Below the pieces are notes generated by a model, which did not search any database, was not told where the DNA came from, and saw nothing but the letters and a program-made list of their open reading frames with translations. From Mycobacterium sp. 852014-50255_SCH5639931 (lineage in GTDB: Bacteria; Actinomycetota; Actinomycetes; Mycobacteriales; Mycobacteriaceae): DNA of 64,000 nucleotides. Made by a program: the position numbers and the translations under genes. Every line of letters starts with the position of its first letter. Within the stretch, counting starts at the first letter, position 1. This document shows positions 1-10,475 of the stretch, one piece after another. The stretch spans positions 1-64,000 of the forward strand of contig NZ_LZSV01000019.1 of the NCBI RefSeq assembly GCF_001665605.1, given 5' to 3'.

Positions 1-140
1 CGCCCATGCTGTTCAAGTCCTCAGTCTGCGGGTCCACGCCGCCGAGCAACCACCTCGGCTAGCACCGCCGCCCGCGCCGGAACACACGCCCCGACACGGC
101 GGCGTGGACCCGCAGACTGAGGACTTGAACAGCATGGGCG
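1..140. repeat. Perfect 44-bp inverted repeat at the window edge
   Basis: Bases 1-44 are the exact reverse complement of bases 97-140, separated by 52 bases. The right arm lies inside the coding tail of the Rv3604c-like gene, so the left arm is an antisense copy of coding sequence. Pairing stops at 45/96 and may continue left of the window. There is no transposase, target duplication or terminator-like T tract. A fold-back assembly or library artefact at a contig end is the simplest explanation; a genuine cruciform-forming repeat is possible. Confidence 0.9.
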
Positions 141-238
141 AGGGCCCCTCGACCGGCGGCCAGTCGGTTGCCGACCTGTTGGCGCGGTTACAGGTGCAGC
201 CGTCCGAGGGCGGCCGGCGCCGTCGTCGCGATGGCTGA
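1..238 (+). CDS. C-terminal fragment of an Rv3604c-like Ala/Arg/Pro-rich protein
   Basis: This frame is open from the window edge to a TGA at 236-238. The last 45 or so codons read as a plausible protein tail with a ladder ending LLARLQ, a Gly-Gly linker and a run of five arginines before Asp-Gly-stop. Its place directly upstream of the Rv3603c-like gene and panC matches Rv3604c, an Ala/Arg/Pro-rich membrane protein in M. tuberculosis; that assignment rests on synteny only. The first 44 bases are the exact reverse complement of bases 97-140, so the residues encoded by about the first 15 codons may not be genuine protein sequence. No domain or membrane segment can be judged from this fragment. 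Confidence 0.5.
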   Translation, partial: AHAVQVLSLRVHAAEQPPRLAPPPAPEHTPRHGGVDPQTEDLNSMGEGPSTGGQSVADLLARLQVQPSEGGRRRRRDG

Positions 239-311
239 GCTGGGAGCTTCCTCACATTGGGTGCCGCCCGGTAATCGACTACAGTTTTAGTGACCGAACG
301 GTACCCACGAA

Positions 312-1265
312 GTGGGACCGGAACGAACGAAGAAATCTGTGAGGTCGTCTGCGATGGTGCAGTTCGACGGTTTGCGCCCGGCCAGGCTCAAGGTGGGGGT
401 CATCTCCGCCGGCCGGGTCGGCACCGCGCTCGGGGTTGCGCTGGAGCGCGCGGACCACGTCGTGGTCGCGTGCAGCGCCATCTCCCACGCGTCGCGGCAG
501 CGGGCCCAGCGCTGGCTGCCCGATACCCCGGTGGTGGCCCCGCCGGATGTGGCCGCCGGCGCAGAGCTGCTGCTGTTGGCCGTTCCCGACAGCGAACTCA
601 CCGGCCTGGTGTCCGGGCTGGCCGCGACGTCGTCGGTGCGGCCGGGCACGATCGTCGCCCACACGTCCGGCGCCAACGGGGTGGGCATTCTCGCGCCGCT
701 GACCCAGGACGGTTGCATCCCGCTCGCGATTCACCCGGCGATGACGTTCACCGGCTCCGATGAGGACATCAGCAGGCTGCCCGACACCTGCTTCGGCATC
801 ACCGCGGCCGACGATGTGGGCTACGCGATCGGGCAGTCGCTGGTCCTGGAGATGGGCGGCGAACCGTTCTGCGTGCGTGAGGAATCGCGGGTGCTCTACC
901 ACGCCGCCCTGGCGCATGCGGGCAACCACCTGGTGACGGTGCTCGCCGACGCGCTCGAGGCGTTGCGGGCCGCGCTGCGCGGCAGCGAACTGCTCGGGCA
1001 GCAGTCCGTCGACGACCAGCCGGGCGGGATCGCCGAACGCATCGTCGGCCCGCTGGCCCGGGCGGCGCTGGAGAACACCCTGCAACGCGGGCAGGCCGCG
1101 CTGACCGGTCCGGTCGCGCGCGGTGACGCCGCCGCGGTCGCCGGGCACCTTGCTGCGCTGAACCAGGCCGACCCGGAACTCGCGCAGGCGTACCGGGTGA
1201 ACGCCCTGCGGACCGCCCGGCGCGCCCACGCCCCCGCCGACGTCGTCGAGGTCCTGGCGGGATGA
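312..1265 (+). CDS. Rossmann-like NAD(P)-binding protein, Rv3603c-like (DUF2520 family)
   Basis: The protein (317 aa from GTG 312, or 303 aa from ATG 354) opens with [16 protein letters not shown], a dinucleotide-binding beta-alpha-beta with its GxxxGxxxG-type glycines, and continues as a two-domain oxidoreductase-like protein of the Rossmann/DUF2520 type. Established synteny puts this family immediately upstream of panC in mycobacteria. It has been discussed as a ketopantoate-reductase-like protein, but the substrate cannot be read here. A TACAGT -10-like hexamer at 280-285 would start transcription near 292. ATG 354 begins closer to the conserved part and could be the real start; no strong ribosome-binding site supports 312. 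The TGA stop overlaps the panC ATG, so the two genes are translationally coupled. Confidence 0.8.
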   Translation: MGPERTKKSVRSSAMVQFDGLRPARLKVGVISAGRVGTALGVALERADHVVVACSAISHASRQRAQRWLPDTPVVAPPDVAAGAELLLLAVPDSELTGLVSGLAATSSVRPGTIVAHTSGANGVGILAPLTQDGCIPLAIHPAMTFTGSDEDISRLPDTCFGITAADDVGYAIGQSLVLEMGGEPFCVREESRVLYHAALAHAGNHLVTVLADALEALRAALRGSELLGQQSVDDQPGGIAERIVGPLARAALENTLQRGQAALTGPVARGDAAAVAGHLAALNQADPELAQAYRVNALRTARRAHAPADVVEVLAG

Positions 1266-2200
1266 GACCAGGCAAGCCGCCCGCCTTCAAGGCCGGCGAA
1301 CTCAACGTGTACTTGCGGCCGCGCGACGTCAGTGACGTCAGCCGGGCTCTGCGCCACACCGGCCGCCGGGTGATGTTGGTGCCGACCATGGGCGCGCTGC
1401 ACGAGGGTCACCTCACCCTGGTGCGCGCCGCCAAGCGGTTGCCCGGCTCGGTGGTGGCGGTGTCGATCTTCGTCAACCCGCTTCAGTTCGGCGCCGGGGA
1501 AGATCTCGACGCCTACCCGCGGACCCTGGACGACGACCTGGCGCTGCTGCGCCGCGAAGGCGTCGAAATCGTATTCGCCCCAACGGCGGCGGCCATGTAT
1601 CCCGACGGCCTGCGCACCACCGTGCAGCCCGGTCCGCTGGCCGCCGACCTAGAGGGCCGTCCGCGGCCCACCCACTTCGCCGGCGTGTTGACCGTGGTGT
1701 GCAAGCTGCTGCAGATCGTGCGCCCGGACCGAGTGTTCTTCGGCGAGAAGGACTATCAGCAACTGGTGCTGATCCGGCAGATGGTCGCCGACCTGAACCT
1801 CGACGTCGCGGTGGTCGGCGTGCCCACCGTCCGCGAAGCCGACGGGCTGGCCATGTCGTCCCGCAACCGCTACCTCGATCCGGGGCAGCGTGAGGCGGCC
1901 GTCGCGGTCTCGGCGGCGCTGACGGCGGCGGCGCACGCCGCCGACGCCGGGCCGCAGGCCGCGCTGGACGCGGCGCGCGCGGTGCTCGATGCGGTGCCCG
2001 AGCTCACGATCGACTACCTCGAGTTGCGCGACGCGGACCTGGGTCCGTTGGGCAGCAACAGAACCGGCCGGTTGCTCGTCGCGGTCCGGCTGGGCAGCAC
2101 CAGGCTGCTGGACAACATCTCGATCGAGATCGAAACTTCGCCGGCACCCGTGGGGCCGGACGGATATCGGGACACCCGTGAATCATCTTGGAGGAATTGA
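1262..2200 (+). CDS. panC: Pantothenate synthetase PanC
   Basis: PanC is the cytosolic enzyme that joins pantoate and beta-alanine using ATP, the last step of pantothenate synthesis. The 312-residue protein shows the nucleotidyl-transferase signature [12 protein letters not shown] (HxGH type) near residue 40, the GEKDYQQL pantoate/ATP-binding segment near residue 160, and MSSRNRYL, the KMSKS-like loop, near residue 197. Length matches the family (about 309 aa in M. tuberculosis). The ATG at 1262 overlaps the previous TGA, and the TGA at 2198-2200 overlaps the panD ATG by one base, which indicates one operon with panD and coaX. Confidence 0.98.
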   Translation: MRPGKPPAFKAGELNVYLRPRDVSDVSRALRHTGRRVMLVPTMGALHEGHLTLVRAAKRLPGSVVAVSIFVNPLQFGAGEDLDAYPRTLDDDLALLRREGVEIVFAPTAAAMYPDGLRTTVQPGPLAADLEGRPRPTHFAGVLTVVCKLLQIVRPDRVFFGEKDYQQLVLIRQMVADLNLDVAVVGVPTVREADGLAMSSRNRYLDPGQREAAVAVSAALTAAAHAADAGPQAALDAARAVLDAVPELTIDYLELRDADLGPLGSNRTGRLLVAVRLGSTRLLDNISIEIETSPAPVGPDGYRDTRESSWRN

Positions 2201-2619
2201 TGCTACGGACGATGCTCAAGTCGAAGATCCACCGCGCCACCGTCACCCAGGCTGACCTGCACTACGTCGGCTCGGTGACCATCGACGCCGACCTGATGGA
2301 CGCTGCGGACCTGCTCGAGGGCGAGCAGGTGACCATCGTCGACATCGACAACGGCGCCCGCCTGGTGACCTATGCGATCACCGGGGAGCGGGGCAGCGGC
2401 GTGATCGGAATCAATGGCGCCGCAGCCCATCTCGTGCACCCCGGCGACCTGGTGATCCTGATCTCGTACGGGGCCATGGAAGAGGCCGAGGCGCGGTCCT
2501 ACCAGCCTCGGATCGTGTTCGTCGACGCCGACAACAAGCCGATCGACCTTGGCCACGATCCGGCCTTCGTGCCCGCGGACGCCGCCGAGCTGTTGGATCC
2601 CCGAATCGTTGCGCGGTAA
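2200..2619 (+). CDS. panD: Aspartate 1-decarboxylase proenzyme PanD
   Basis: PanD makes beta-alanine from aspartate for PanC. It is translated as a proenzyme that cleaves itself between Gly24 and Ser25 to create the pyruvoyl cofactor; the site is visible in [13 protein letters not shown] chose ATG 2200 (139 aa, [16 protein letters not shown]), which matches the family start and has the ribosome-binding site GGAGGA at 2190-2195. A GTG start at 2188 would add four non-family residues and lie on top of that site. PanD is also the target at which resistance to the active form of pyrazinamide arises in M. tuberculosis. The gene sits between panC (1-base overlap) and coaX (2-base gap). Confidence 0.97.
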   Translation: MLRTMLKSKIHRATVTQADLHYVGSVTIDADLMDAADLLEGEQVTIVDIDNGARLVTYAITGERGSGVIGINGAAAHLVHPGDLVILISYGAMEEAEARSYQPRIVFVDADNKPIDLGHDPAFVPADAAELLDPRIVAR

Positions 2620-2621
2620 CC

Positions 2622-3437
2622 GTGCTGCTCGCCATCGACGTCCGTAACACCCACACCGTCGTGGGGCTGATCTCCGGATCCAAGGAGCACGCAAAGGTCG
2701 TGCAGCACTGGCGGATCCGGACCGAGTCCGAGGTGACCGCGGACGAGCTGGCCCTGACCATCGACGGTCTGATCGGCGAAGACTCCGAGCGGCTAACCGG
2801 CGCGGCCGCCCTCTCCACCGTCCCGTCGGTGCTGCACGAAGTGCGGATCATGCTCGACCAGTACTGGCCCTCGGTGCCGCACGTGTTGATCGAACCCGGG
2901 GTGCGCACCGGCATCCCACTGCTCGTCGACAATCCAAAAGAAGTCGGCGCCGACCGAATCGTCAACTGCCTGGCCGCATTTCACCGGTTTCAAAGCGCCG
3001 CCATCGTCATCGACTTCGGTTCATCGATCTGCGTCGACGTGGTGTCGGCCAAGGGCGAATTTCTCGGCGGCGCGATCGCGCCGGGCGTGCAGGTCTCCTC
3101 GGACGCCGCCGCGGCCCGCTCCGCCGCGCTGCGCCGGGTCGAGCTGTCCCGCCCGCGTTCGGTGGTGGGCAAGAACACCGTCGAATGCATGCAGGCCGGA
3201 GCCGTGTTCGGCTTCGCCGGTCTGGTCGACGGTCTGGTCGGGCGCATTCGCCAGGACGTCGAGGGCTTTGCCGGAGACGACGTCGCGGTGGTCGCGACGG
3301 GACACACGGCACCGCTGCTGCTGCCCGAGCTGCACACGGCCAGCCATTACGACCAACATCTGACCCTGCAGGGACTGCGCCTGGTGTTCGAACGCAACCG
3401 GGACACCCAGCGCGGTCGGCTGAAAACCGCGCGCTGA
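2622..3437 (+). CDS. coaX: Type III pantothenate kinase CoaX
   Basis: CoaX phosphorylates pantothenate, the first committed step of CoA synthesis, so the operon runs from beta-alanine to 4'-phosphopantothenate. The 271-residue protein starts with [16 protein letters not shown], the phosphate-1 motif of the ASKHA fold, and carries [11 protein letters not shown] and [11 protein letters not shown] in the middle, both typical of type III enzymes. The start is GTG at 2622, two bases after the panD stop. The 48 bases that follow the gene contain the lysS promoter; I do not see a convincing copy of the tiny Rv3599c-type reading frame there. Confidence 0.95.
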   Translation: MLLAIDVRNTHTVVGLISGSKEHAKVVQHWRIRTESEVTADELALTIDGLIGEDSERLTGAAALSTVPSVLHEVRIMLDQYWPSVPHVLIEPGVRTGIPLLVDNPKEVGADRIVNCLAAFHRFQSAAIVIDFGSSICVDVVSAKGEFLGGAIAPGVQVSSDAAAARSAALRRVELSRPRSVVGKNTVECMQAGAVFGFAGLVDGLVGRIRQDVEGFAGDDVAVVATGHTAPLLLPELHTASHYDQHLTLQGLRLVFERNRDTQRGRLKTAR

Positions 3438-3471
3438 GACGGCGTCAACGCAAGCTCGAAGACCAGTCATT

Positions 3472-3488
3472 TAAGCTGGCACGTCGTG
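3472..3488 (+). promoter_or_regulatory. Leaderless-type promoter of lysS
   Basis: TAAGCT (3472-3477) fits the mycobacterial -10 consensus TANNNT and lies 8 bases before the GTG start at 3486. That spacing would make the start codon the first transcribed triplet. The 18 bases from TAAGCT through the start codon are identical to those at cysS (28688-28705). There is no recognisable -35. Confidence 0.6.
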
Positions 3489-4988
3489 AGTGACGCCGAC
3501 CCAGCAGACCTGCCCGAGCAGTTCCGCATCCGCCGGGACAAGCGCGCTCGCTTGTTGGCGGAGGGCCGTGAACCGTATCCGGTCGCGATCGAACGCACCC
3601 ACACCCTGGCGCAGGTCCGCGCCGAGCATCCCGACCTGCCGATCGACACCGCGACCGAAGACGTCGTCGGCGTCGCGGGTCGGGTGATGTTCGCGCGCAA
3701 CTCCGGGAAATTGTGCTTCGCGACACTTCAGGAGGGCGACGGCACCAGCCTGCAGGTGATGATCAGCCTCGACAAGGTGGGCCCCGAAGCGCTCGATGCG
3801 TGGAAAGCCGAGGTCGACCTCGGCGACATCGTCTACGTACACGGCAACGTGATCAGCTCACGCCGCGGCGAATTGTCCGTCCTGGCCGATTCATGGCAAA
3901 TGGCGGCGAAATCATTGCGACCGCTGCCGGTGGCCCACAAGGAGATGAGCGAAGAGGCGCGGGTGCGGCAGCGCTACGTCGACCTCATCGTCCGGCCCCA
4001 GGCCAGGACGGTGGCGCGACAGCGGATCGCCGTAGTGCGCGCCATACGCAACTCGCTCGAACGGCGCGGGTTTCTCGAAGTCGAAACGCCTATGCTGCAG
4101 ACGCTGGCGGGAGGCGCGGCGGCGCGGCCGTTCGTCACGCATTCCAATGCTCTCGACATGGATCTGTACCTGCGGATCGCGCCGGAACTGTTCCTCAAGC
4201 GCTGCATCGTCGGGGGTTTTGACAAGGTCTTCGAAGTAAATCGAGTCTTCCGAAACGAAGGCGCCGATTCCACCCATTCTCCGGAATTCTCCATGCTGGA
4301 GACCTACCAGGCGTACGGAACCTATGACGATTCGGCAGTCGTCACGCGTGAGCTTATTCAAGAGGTCGCCGATGAGGCGATCGGAACCAGACAACTACCG
4401 CTGCCCGACGGGAGCGTCTACGACATAGACGGAGAATGGGCGTCGATTCAAATGTACCCGTCGCTGTCGGCGGCACTCGGCGAAGAGATCACACCCGAGA
4501 CGTCGGTTCAGCGGCTTTGGGCCATCGCGGACCGGCTCGGAGTCGAGATTCCCCGCGATCGCGGCTACGGGCACGGAAAGCTCGTCGAGGAACTCTGGGA
4601 GCATACGGTAGGAGATACGCTGACCGCGCCCACCTTTGTGCGGGACTTCCCGGTTGAGACAACGCCTTTGACGCGCCAGCACCGCAGCATCCCCGGTGTG
4701 ACCGAGAAGTGGGACCTCTACGTGCGCGGCGTCGAACTGGCCACCGGCTACTCCGAATTGAACGACCCCGTCGTGCAGCGGGAGAGATTCGCCGCGCAAG
4801 CCCGCGCCGCGGCGGCCGGCGACGACGAAGCGATGGTGCTTGACGAAGACTTTCTTGCCGCCCTCGAGTATGCGATGCCGCCGTGCACCGGAACCGGAAT
4901 GGGTATCGATCGGTTGTTGATGTCTTTGACCGGACTGTCAATTCGAGAGACAGTTTTGTTCCCGATTGTTCGGCCGCACTCCACTTGA
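3486..4988 (+). CDS. lysS: Lysyl-tRNA synthetase, class II
   Basis: LysS charges tRNA-Lys in the cytosol. The 500-residue protein has an N-terminal OB-fold anticodon-binding domain (about residues 60-160) and a class II catalytic domain with motif 2 [20 protein letters not shown] and motif 3 [11 protein letters not shown] near the C-terminus. GTG 3486 is supported by the upstream -10 and by family alignment (about 505 aa in M. tuberculosis LysS1). From roughly 4200 onward the gene is visibly less GC-rich than its first third: sampled 60-base stretches give 50-58 percent against 68 percent near 3540-3600, while the protein stays conserved. The region around residues 352-358 also looks a few residues shorter than the M. 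tuberculosis protein as I remember it. Confidence 0.97.
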   Translation: MSDADPADLPEQFRIRRDKRARLLAEGREPYPVAIERTHTLAQVRAEHPDLPIDTATEDVVGVAGRVMFARNSGKLCFATLQEGDGTSLQVMISLDKVGPEALDAWKAEVDLGDIVYVHGNVISSRRGELSVLADSWQMAAKSLRPLPVAHKEMSEEARVRQRYVDLIVRPQARTVARQRIAVVRAIRNSLERRGFLEVETPMLQTLAGGAAARPFVTHSNALDMDLYLRIAPELFLKRCIVGGFDKVFEVNRVFRNEGADSTHSPEFSMLETYQAYGTYDDSAVVTRELIQEVADEAIGTRQLPLPDGSVYDIDGEWASIQMYPSLSAALGEEITPETSVQRLWAIADRLGVEIPRDRGYGHGKLVEELWEHTVGDTLTAPTFVRDFPVETTPLTRQHRSIPGVTEKWDLYVRGVELATGYSELNDPVVQRERFAAQARAAAAGDDEAMVLDEDFLAALEYAMPPCTGTGMGIDRLLMSLTGLSIRETVLFPIVRPHST

Positions 4989-5022
4989 AAAGTGCAACTG
5001 TGCGGCTTGGGGCCAGATTGAG

Positions 5023-5028
5023 TATGCT
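5023..5028 (+). promoter_or_regulatory. Candidate -10 element of lsr2
   Basis: TATGCT fits the mycobacterial TANNNT -10 consensus. It would start transcription near 5035 and leave a 5' leader of about 78 bases before the lsr2 ATG. No clear -35 hexamer is present at the usual distance. Evidence is position and consensus only. Confidence 0.35.
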
Positions 5029-5112
5029 GCGTTGTTATGGCAGATTGATGACCTGGGGAGGCTCACCCAATCTGCTCGGCAACTGCCCAGGACGAAATGC
5101 GAGGATAAGCTA

Positions 5113-5451
5113 ATGGCGAAAAAAGTGACCGTCACCCTGGTCGATGATTTCGACGGTGCCGGCGCAGCCGACGAAACGGTCGAATTCGGGCTTGACGGGG
5201 TGACCTATGAGATTGACCTTTCGTCTAAGAATGCCGCGAAACTCCGCAGCGACCTGAAGCAGTGGGTGGAAGCCGGCCGTCGGGTCGGCGGTCGTCGGCG
5301 TGGGCGTTCCGGCTCCGGCCGCGGTCGTGGCGCGATCGACCGTGAACAGAGCGCGGCGATCCGCGAGTGGGCTCGCCGAAACGGTCACAACGTTTCGACC
5401 CGCGGCCGCATCCCGGCCGACGTCATCGACGCGTTCCACGCGGCGACCTGA
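5113..5451 (+). CDS. lsr2: Lsr2 nucleoid-associated xenogeneic silencer
   Basis: Lsr2 is the mycobacterial H-NS counterpart: it bridges AT-rich DNA and represses acquired and virulence genes. The 112-residue protein has the N-terminal oligomerisation domain beginning [15 protein letters not shown], a basic linker rich in Arg and Gly, and the C-terminal DNA-binding domain whose AT-hook-like RGR lies in [11 protein letters not shown]; it ends in the conserved helix [16 protein letters not shown] 5113 fits the family start exactly. The gene stands alone between lysS and clpC1 with a strong hairpin terminator behind it. AT-rich intergenic DNA such as 13715-13760 in this window would be a typical target. 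Confidence 0.97.
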   Translation: MAKKVTVTLVDDFDGAGAADETVEFGLDGVTYEIDLSSKNAAKLRSDLKQWVEAGRRVGGRRRGRSGSGRGRGAIDREQSAAIREWARRNGHNVSTRGRIPADVIDAFHAAT

Positions 5452-5461
5452 CAAACCTCTC

Positions 5462-5496
5462 ACCGGCGCCCGGGCGGAAGGCCTGGGCGCCGGTTT
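5462..5496 (+). terminator. Hairpin terminator after lsr2
   Basis: ACCGGCGCCC at 5462-5471 pairs perfectly with GGGCGCCGGT at 5485-5494, enclosing a 13-base loop and followed by TTGTCGTTT. The stem begins 10 bases after the lsr2 stop. The T tract is poor, as is usual in mycobacteria. Confidence 0.75.
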
Positions 5497-5500
5497 GTCG

Positions 5501-5517
5501 TTTCGCTGGCCGCGAAA
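5501..5517. promoter_or_regulatory. Dyad resembling a ClgR operator, upstream of clpC1
   Basis: TTTCGC at 5501-5506 and GCGAAA at 5512-5517 form a perfect inverted repeat with a 5-base spacer. This CGC-N5-GCG layout is the core of the actinobacterial ClgR operator, and ClgR is known to activate clp genes in mycobacteria and corynebacteria. The inner spacer deviates from the corynebacterial consensus. The site lies about 260 bases before clpC1, at the distal end of its long leader region. Confidence 0.45.
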
Positions 5518-5773
5518 AATATCGCCGTTGAGTAAGGAAACGAATTGGCACTCCGCCACGTTGATTCGGTTACGGCGCTGTAATCACAGGGAGATCGCCC
5601 GAAACAGGCCCGGCGCGTCTTGAACAGCAAGGAACCGCAAGGAACCGCAAGGTTATGCCCCCTGGCAGGCCGACCATTACAGTGGATGGCAGGTATGCGA
5701 TTCCGGCCCCAACGGGGACCGGTGGGCCACTGAAAGGCTAGTACCGATGGTGAGGGAGAGCAGGTAACCACCG
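5518..5773 (+). other. Long non-coding region upstream of clpC1
   Basis: These 256 bases lack a convincing gene. They hold a tandem duplication of GGAACCGCAA (5631-5650) and a purine-rich ribosome-binding stretch (GGGAGAGCAGG, about 5754-5764) before the clpC1 ATG. I could not place a confident -10. Together with the dyad at 5501-5517 the region is probably a regulated promoter and leader. Confidence 0.4.
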
Positions 5774-8308
<2,535 letters not shown>

Positions 8309-8317
8309 CACTGCAGC

Positions 8318-8357
8318 AAACGGGTGGTTAATCTCTGACGGGATTAACCGCCCGTTT
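8318..8357 (+). terminator. Hairpin terminator after clpC1
   Basis: A 16-base arm at 8318-8333 (AAACGGGTGGTTAATC) pairs with 8342-8357 (GATTAACCGCCCGTTT) with one G-T-type mismatch position, around an 8-base loop. The descending arm ends in CGTTT. It lies 10 bases after the clpC1 stop and 20 bases before the next gene. Confidence 0.8.
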
Positions 8358-8377
8358 CGCATGTAGGGAGCCCGCCT

Positions 8378-8758
8378 GTGCTGATCGTCACCACCAACGA
8401 CCTCCCGGGCTGGGAGATTCAGCGCGTCTGCGGCGAGGTGTTCGGGCTGACCGTCCGCTCGCGCAACGCGTTCTCACAGATGGGTGCGGGCTTCAAGGCC
8501 ATGTTCGGCGGCGAGCTTGCCGGCATGACCAAGAACCTGGCCGAAAGCCGCAACGAAGCGATGGGCCGGCTGATCGACGAGGCGCGTAAACGCGGCGGCA
8601 ACGCGATCGTCGCAATGCGTTTCGACACGACCGAGATCGGCGACGCGTGGACCGAGATCTGCGCGTACGGCACGGCGGTTCAGGCCACACCGGTCACCGA
8701 GGCCGCGAAATACACGGCGAGCCAGCTGGGCTACGGCGCCCTACCGCCGCAGCATTGA
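8378..8758 (+). CDS. UPF0145/YbjQ-family protein
   Basis: This 126-residue protein matches the YbjQ/UPF0145 fold family: it opens with a short beta strand (LIVTTNDLPGWEIQRVCGEVFGLTVRS begins the protein, residues 2-28), has a central amphipathic helix in which ESRNEAMGRLIDEARKRGGN is characteristic, and closes with the paired strands NAIVAMRFDTTEIG and TEICAYGTAV. Family members form small oligomeric rings; their biochemical function is not established, although a heavy-metal-binding role has been proposed. GTG 8378 has a modest purine-rich site upstream. The gene stands between the clpC1 terminator and the cobalamin riboswitch and is not obviously part of either unit. Confidence 0.8.
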   Translation: MLIVTTNDLPGWEIQRVCGEVFGLTVRSRNAFSQMGAGFKAMFGGELAGMTKNLAESRNEAMGRLIDEARKRGGNAIVAMRFDTTEIGDAWTEICAYGTAVQATPVTEAAKYTASQLGYGALPPQH

Positions 8759-8767
8759 CCCCCGGTT

Positions 8768-8773
8768 TACACT
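8768..8773 (+). promoter_or_regulatory. -10 element before the cobalamin riboswitch
   Basis: TACACT fits TANNNT and lies about 7-10 bases before the first paired bases of the riboswitch, so transcription would start near 8780. It begins 10 bases after the UPF0145 stop, giving the cobalt module its own promoter. Confidence 0.5.
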
Positions 8774-8779
8774 GACTTC

Positions 8780-8890
8780 GTCCTGACGGGCAACGGAATC
8801 TGGTGAAAGTCCAGAACGGTCGCGCCACTGTCGATAGTCAGACCCATGGCCCGTCATCACCAACGGGGACGCGTATATCCCCGGAAGGAG
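8780..8890 (+). ncRNA. Cobalamin riboswitch controlling cbtB-cbtA
   Basis: The conserved core of the cobalamin aptamer is readable: GGAATCTGGTGAAAGTCC (8795-8812), the invariant GCCACTG (8824-8830) and the B12-box-like AGTCAGACCC (8836-8845). An outer stem is formed by TGACGGGC (8784-8791) and GCCCGTCA (8849-8856). Downstream, CGGGGA (8863-8868) can pair with TCCCCG (8878-8883), and that second arm touches the ribosome-binding site GGAAGGAG (8883-8890) of cbtB. The layout suggests translational control. Cobalamin riboswitches are known to precede cobalt transport and B12 genes, which fits the CbtBA proteins that follow. Confidence 0.9.
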
Positions 8891-8897
8891 CGCCATC

Positions 8898-9113
8898 GTG
8901 TCGAATCCTGAGCTGACCGGCAGCCGCACCCGATCGGTTGACCTGTCGGCGACCAGTGCCGCGGTCTGGTTGGCGGCAACCGCTTTCCTGGCGCTGTTGG
9001 CGCTCTACTTCGTCGGCGTCGACCAGGGAGCGGTGTCGCTCTTCGGTAGCGATTCGCACGTGCACGAGTTCATGCACGACGCGCGGCACCTGCTCGGCTT
9101 CCCCTGCCACTGA
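8898..9113 (+). CDS. cbtB: CbtB cobalt transporter subunit
   Basis: The 71-residue protein has one membrane segment (about residues 22-43) and the C-terminal His-rich tail HVHEFMHDARHLLGFPCH, the hallmark of CbtB and a likely cobalt-binding site. CbtB acts with the membrane protein CbtA in B12-regulated cobalt uptake; the assignment of the pair as a transporter is by regulon and comparative genomics. GTG 8898 lies 7 bases after GGAAGGAG. The upstream cobalamin riboswitch strongly supports the role. Confidence 0.93.
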   Translation: MSNPELTGSRTRSVDLSATSAAVWLAATAFLALLALYFVGVDQGAVSLFGSDSHVHEFMHDARHLLGFPCH

Positions 9114-9117
9114 TCGC

Positions 9118-9909
9118 GTGGAGAAGCGTCTGATCGGACGCGGCCTGCTGGCCGGTGCAGTCGGCGCGGTGCTGGCGTTCGCCTTCGCCCGCCTCTGCGC
9201 CGAGCCGGTGATCGGCCGCGCGATCGCTTTCGAGGACGGCCGCGCCGACGCCGAGAACGCCCATGGCGTGCACGAGCACGGCGCCGAGTTGTTCAGCCGC
9301 GGAGTCCAGTCCATTGCCGGGTTGGGCTTCGGTGTGCTCATCTTCGGCCTCGCGATGGGCGCGCTGTTCGGAGTGCTGTTCTGCGTCGTCGCCGCGCGTG
9401 CGACAAATGTTGGTGCGCGGGCGCTTTCGCTGCTGCTGGCGGCGGCCGCGTTCGTCGCGGTGTATTTGGTGCCGTTCGTGAAGTATCCGCCGAACCCACC
9501 GGCGGTGGGGCAGGCGGACACGATCGGGGCACGCACCGGCGGGTATCTGGTGATGGTGCTGGCGTCGGTGGTGCTGGCCGTCGCGGCGGCGTGGCTGGCG
9601 CGGGGGCTGACGGCCCGGTTCGGCGGGTGGAACGGCCGGCTGCTCGCGGTGGGCGGATACGTCGCGGCGGTGGCGGTAGTGATGATGTTGCTGCCGAACG
9701 TCGACGAGACGCCCGGACCGCTGCGCGACGCGTCTGGCGCCATCGTCTATCCGGGCTTTCCCGCCGACGTCCTCTACGAATTCAGGGTGCTGTCGCTGGC
9801 CACCCAGCTGGTGTTGTGGGTGACCATCGGCGTGGTGTTCGCGACGCTCGCCGGGCGGCTGCTGGAGGAGCGCGCCGGGAGCGGACGGGTATCGAGCGTC
9901 GCGGCGTGA
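9118..9909 (+). CDS. cbtA: CbtA cobalt transporter membrane subunit
   Basis: This 263-residue protein starts at GTG 9118, four bases after the cbtB stop, and has about six hydrophobic segments, with a His/Glu-containing loop (HGVHEHGAELF) after the first. That architecture is CbtA, the predicted cobalt permease partner of CbtB. The same reading frame is open further upstream across cbtB, but starting there would overlap cbtB completely and add no family-like sequence. The last codons overlap the next gene (GTGA), so translation is probably coupled. Expression should fall when cobalamin is plentiful because both genes lie behind the riboswitch. Confidence 0.9.
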   Translation: MEKRLIGRGLLAGAVGAVLAFAFARLCAEPVIGRAIAFEDGRADAENAHGVHEHGAELFSRGVQSIAGLGFGVLIFGLAMGALFGVLFCVVAARATNVGARALSLLLAAAAFVAVYLVPFVKYPPNPPAVGQADTIGARTGGYLVMVLASVVLAVAAAWLARGLTARFGGWNGRLLAVGGYVAAVAVVMMLLPNVDETPGPLRDASGAIVYPGFPADVLYEFRVLSLATQLVLWVTIGVVFATLAGRLLEERAGSGRVSSVAA

Positions 9910-10451
9910 CGGAGGTCGTCCGGCTGACCTTGGTGTCGCACGCGATGACCGATGCCATGGCGGCCGGGCTTTTCCCCGCCGACGAACCCCTCAACGACAT
10001 GGGCCGTCGACAGGCCGGAGCCGCCGCCCAATCAGGCCGTGACGCACGACATTTCACCGGACCCGAGCGGCGGGCCCGTCGAACGGCGGAGCTGCTGGGA
10101 TTGGATGCCGCAACCGACCCGCTGCTGGCCGACCTGAATTGCGGTCGATGGCGGGGAAAGAGGCTTCAGGACGTGCCGTCCGGCGACCTGACGGTCTGGC
10201 TGACCGATCCCACCCGGGCGCCGCACGGCGGCGAGTCGATCACCGACCTGATGCGGCGGGTGGCCGGATGGCTGAATTCGTTGACCGAGAGCGCGTCGGC
10301 CGCCGTCGCGGTGACGCACCCCGCGGTGATCCGGGCGGCGATCCTGCACGGCCTCGACTCACCCCCGAAATCGTTCTGGGGCATCGACGTTGCACCGATG
10401 AGTCGCACCGGACTGCACTTTCGCAACGGCCGCTGGACGCTGCGCCTCTGA
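9906..10451 (+). CDS. Histidine-phosphatase-fold protein in the cobalt operon
   Basis: The 181-residue protein belongs to the phosphoglycerate-mutase-like histidine phosphatase superfamily: LTLVSHAMTDAM corresponds to the catalytic RHG loop, PERRARRTAELLG follows it, and VAVTHPAVIRAAI carries the second conserved histidine. The arginine before the first catalytic histidine is replaced by serine, so a normal phosphatase activity is uncertain. It overlaps cbtA by four bases (GTGA) and therefore belongs to the riboswitch-controlled unit. By context it could be a CobC-like alpha-ribazole phosphatase or a protein that modulates cobalt uptake; the sequence does not decide. GTG 9906 was chosen because the longer frame upstream runs through cbtA. 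Confidence 0.75.
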   Translation: MTEVVRLTLVSHAMTDAMAAGLFPADEPLNDMGRRQAGAAAQSGRDARHFTGPERRARRTAELLGLDAATDPLLADLNCGRWRGKRLQDVPSGDLTVWLTDPTRAPHGGESITDLMRRVAGWLNSLTESASAAVAVTHPAVIRAAILHGLDSPPKSFWGIDVAPMSRTGLHFRNGRWTLRL

Positions 10452-10475
10452 CTGCGGCCGGACCGACCGGGGCGG

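Noticed and set aside
1..140. Inverted repeat as transposon ends
   Set aside because: There is no transposase, no target-site duplication, and one arm is in-frame host coding sequence.
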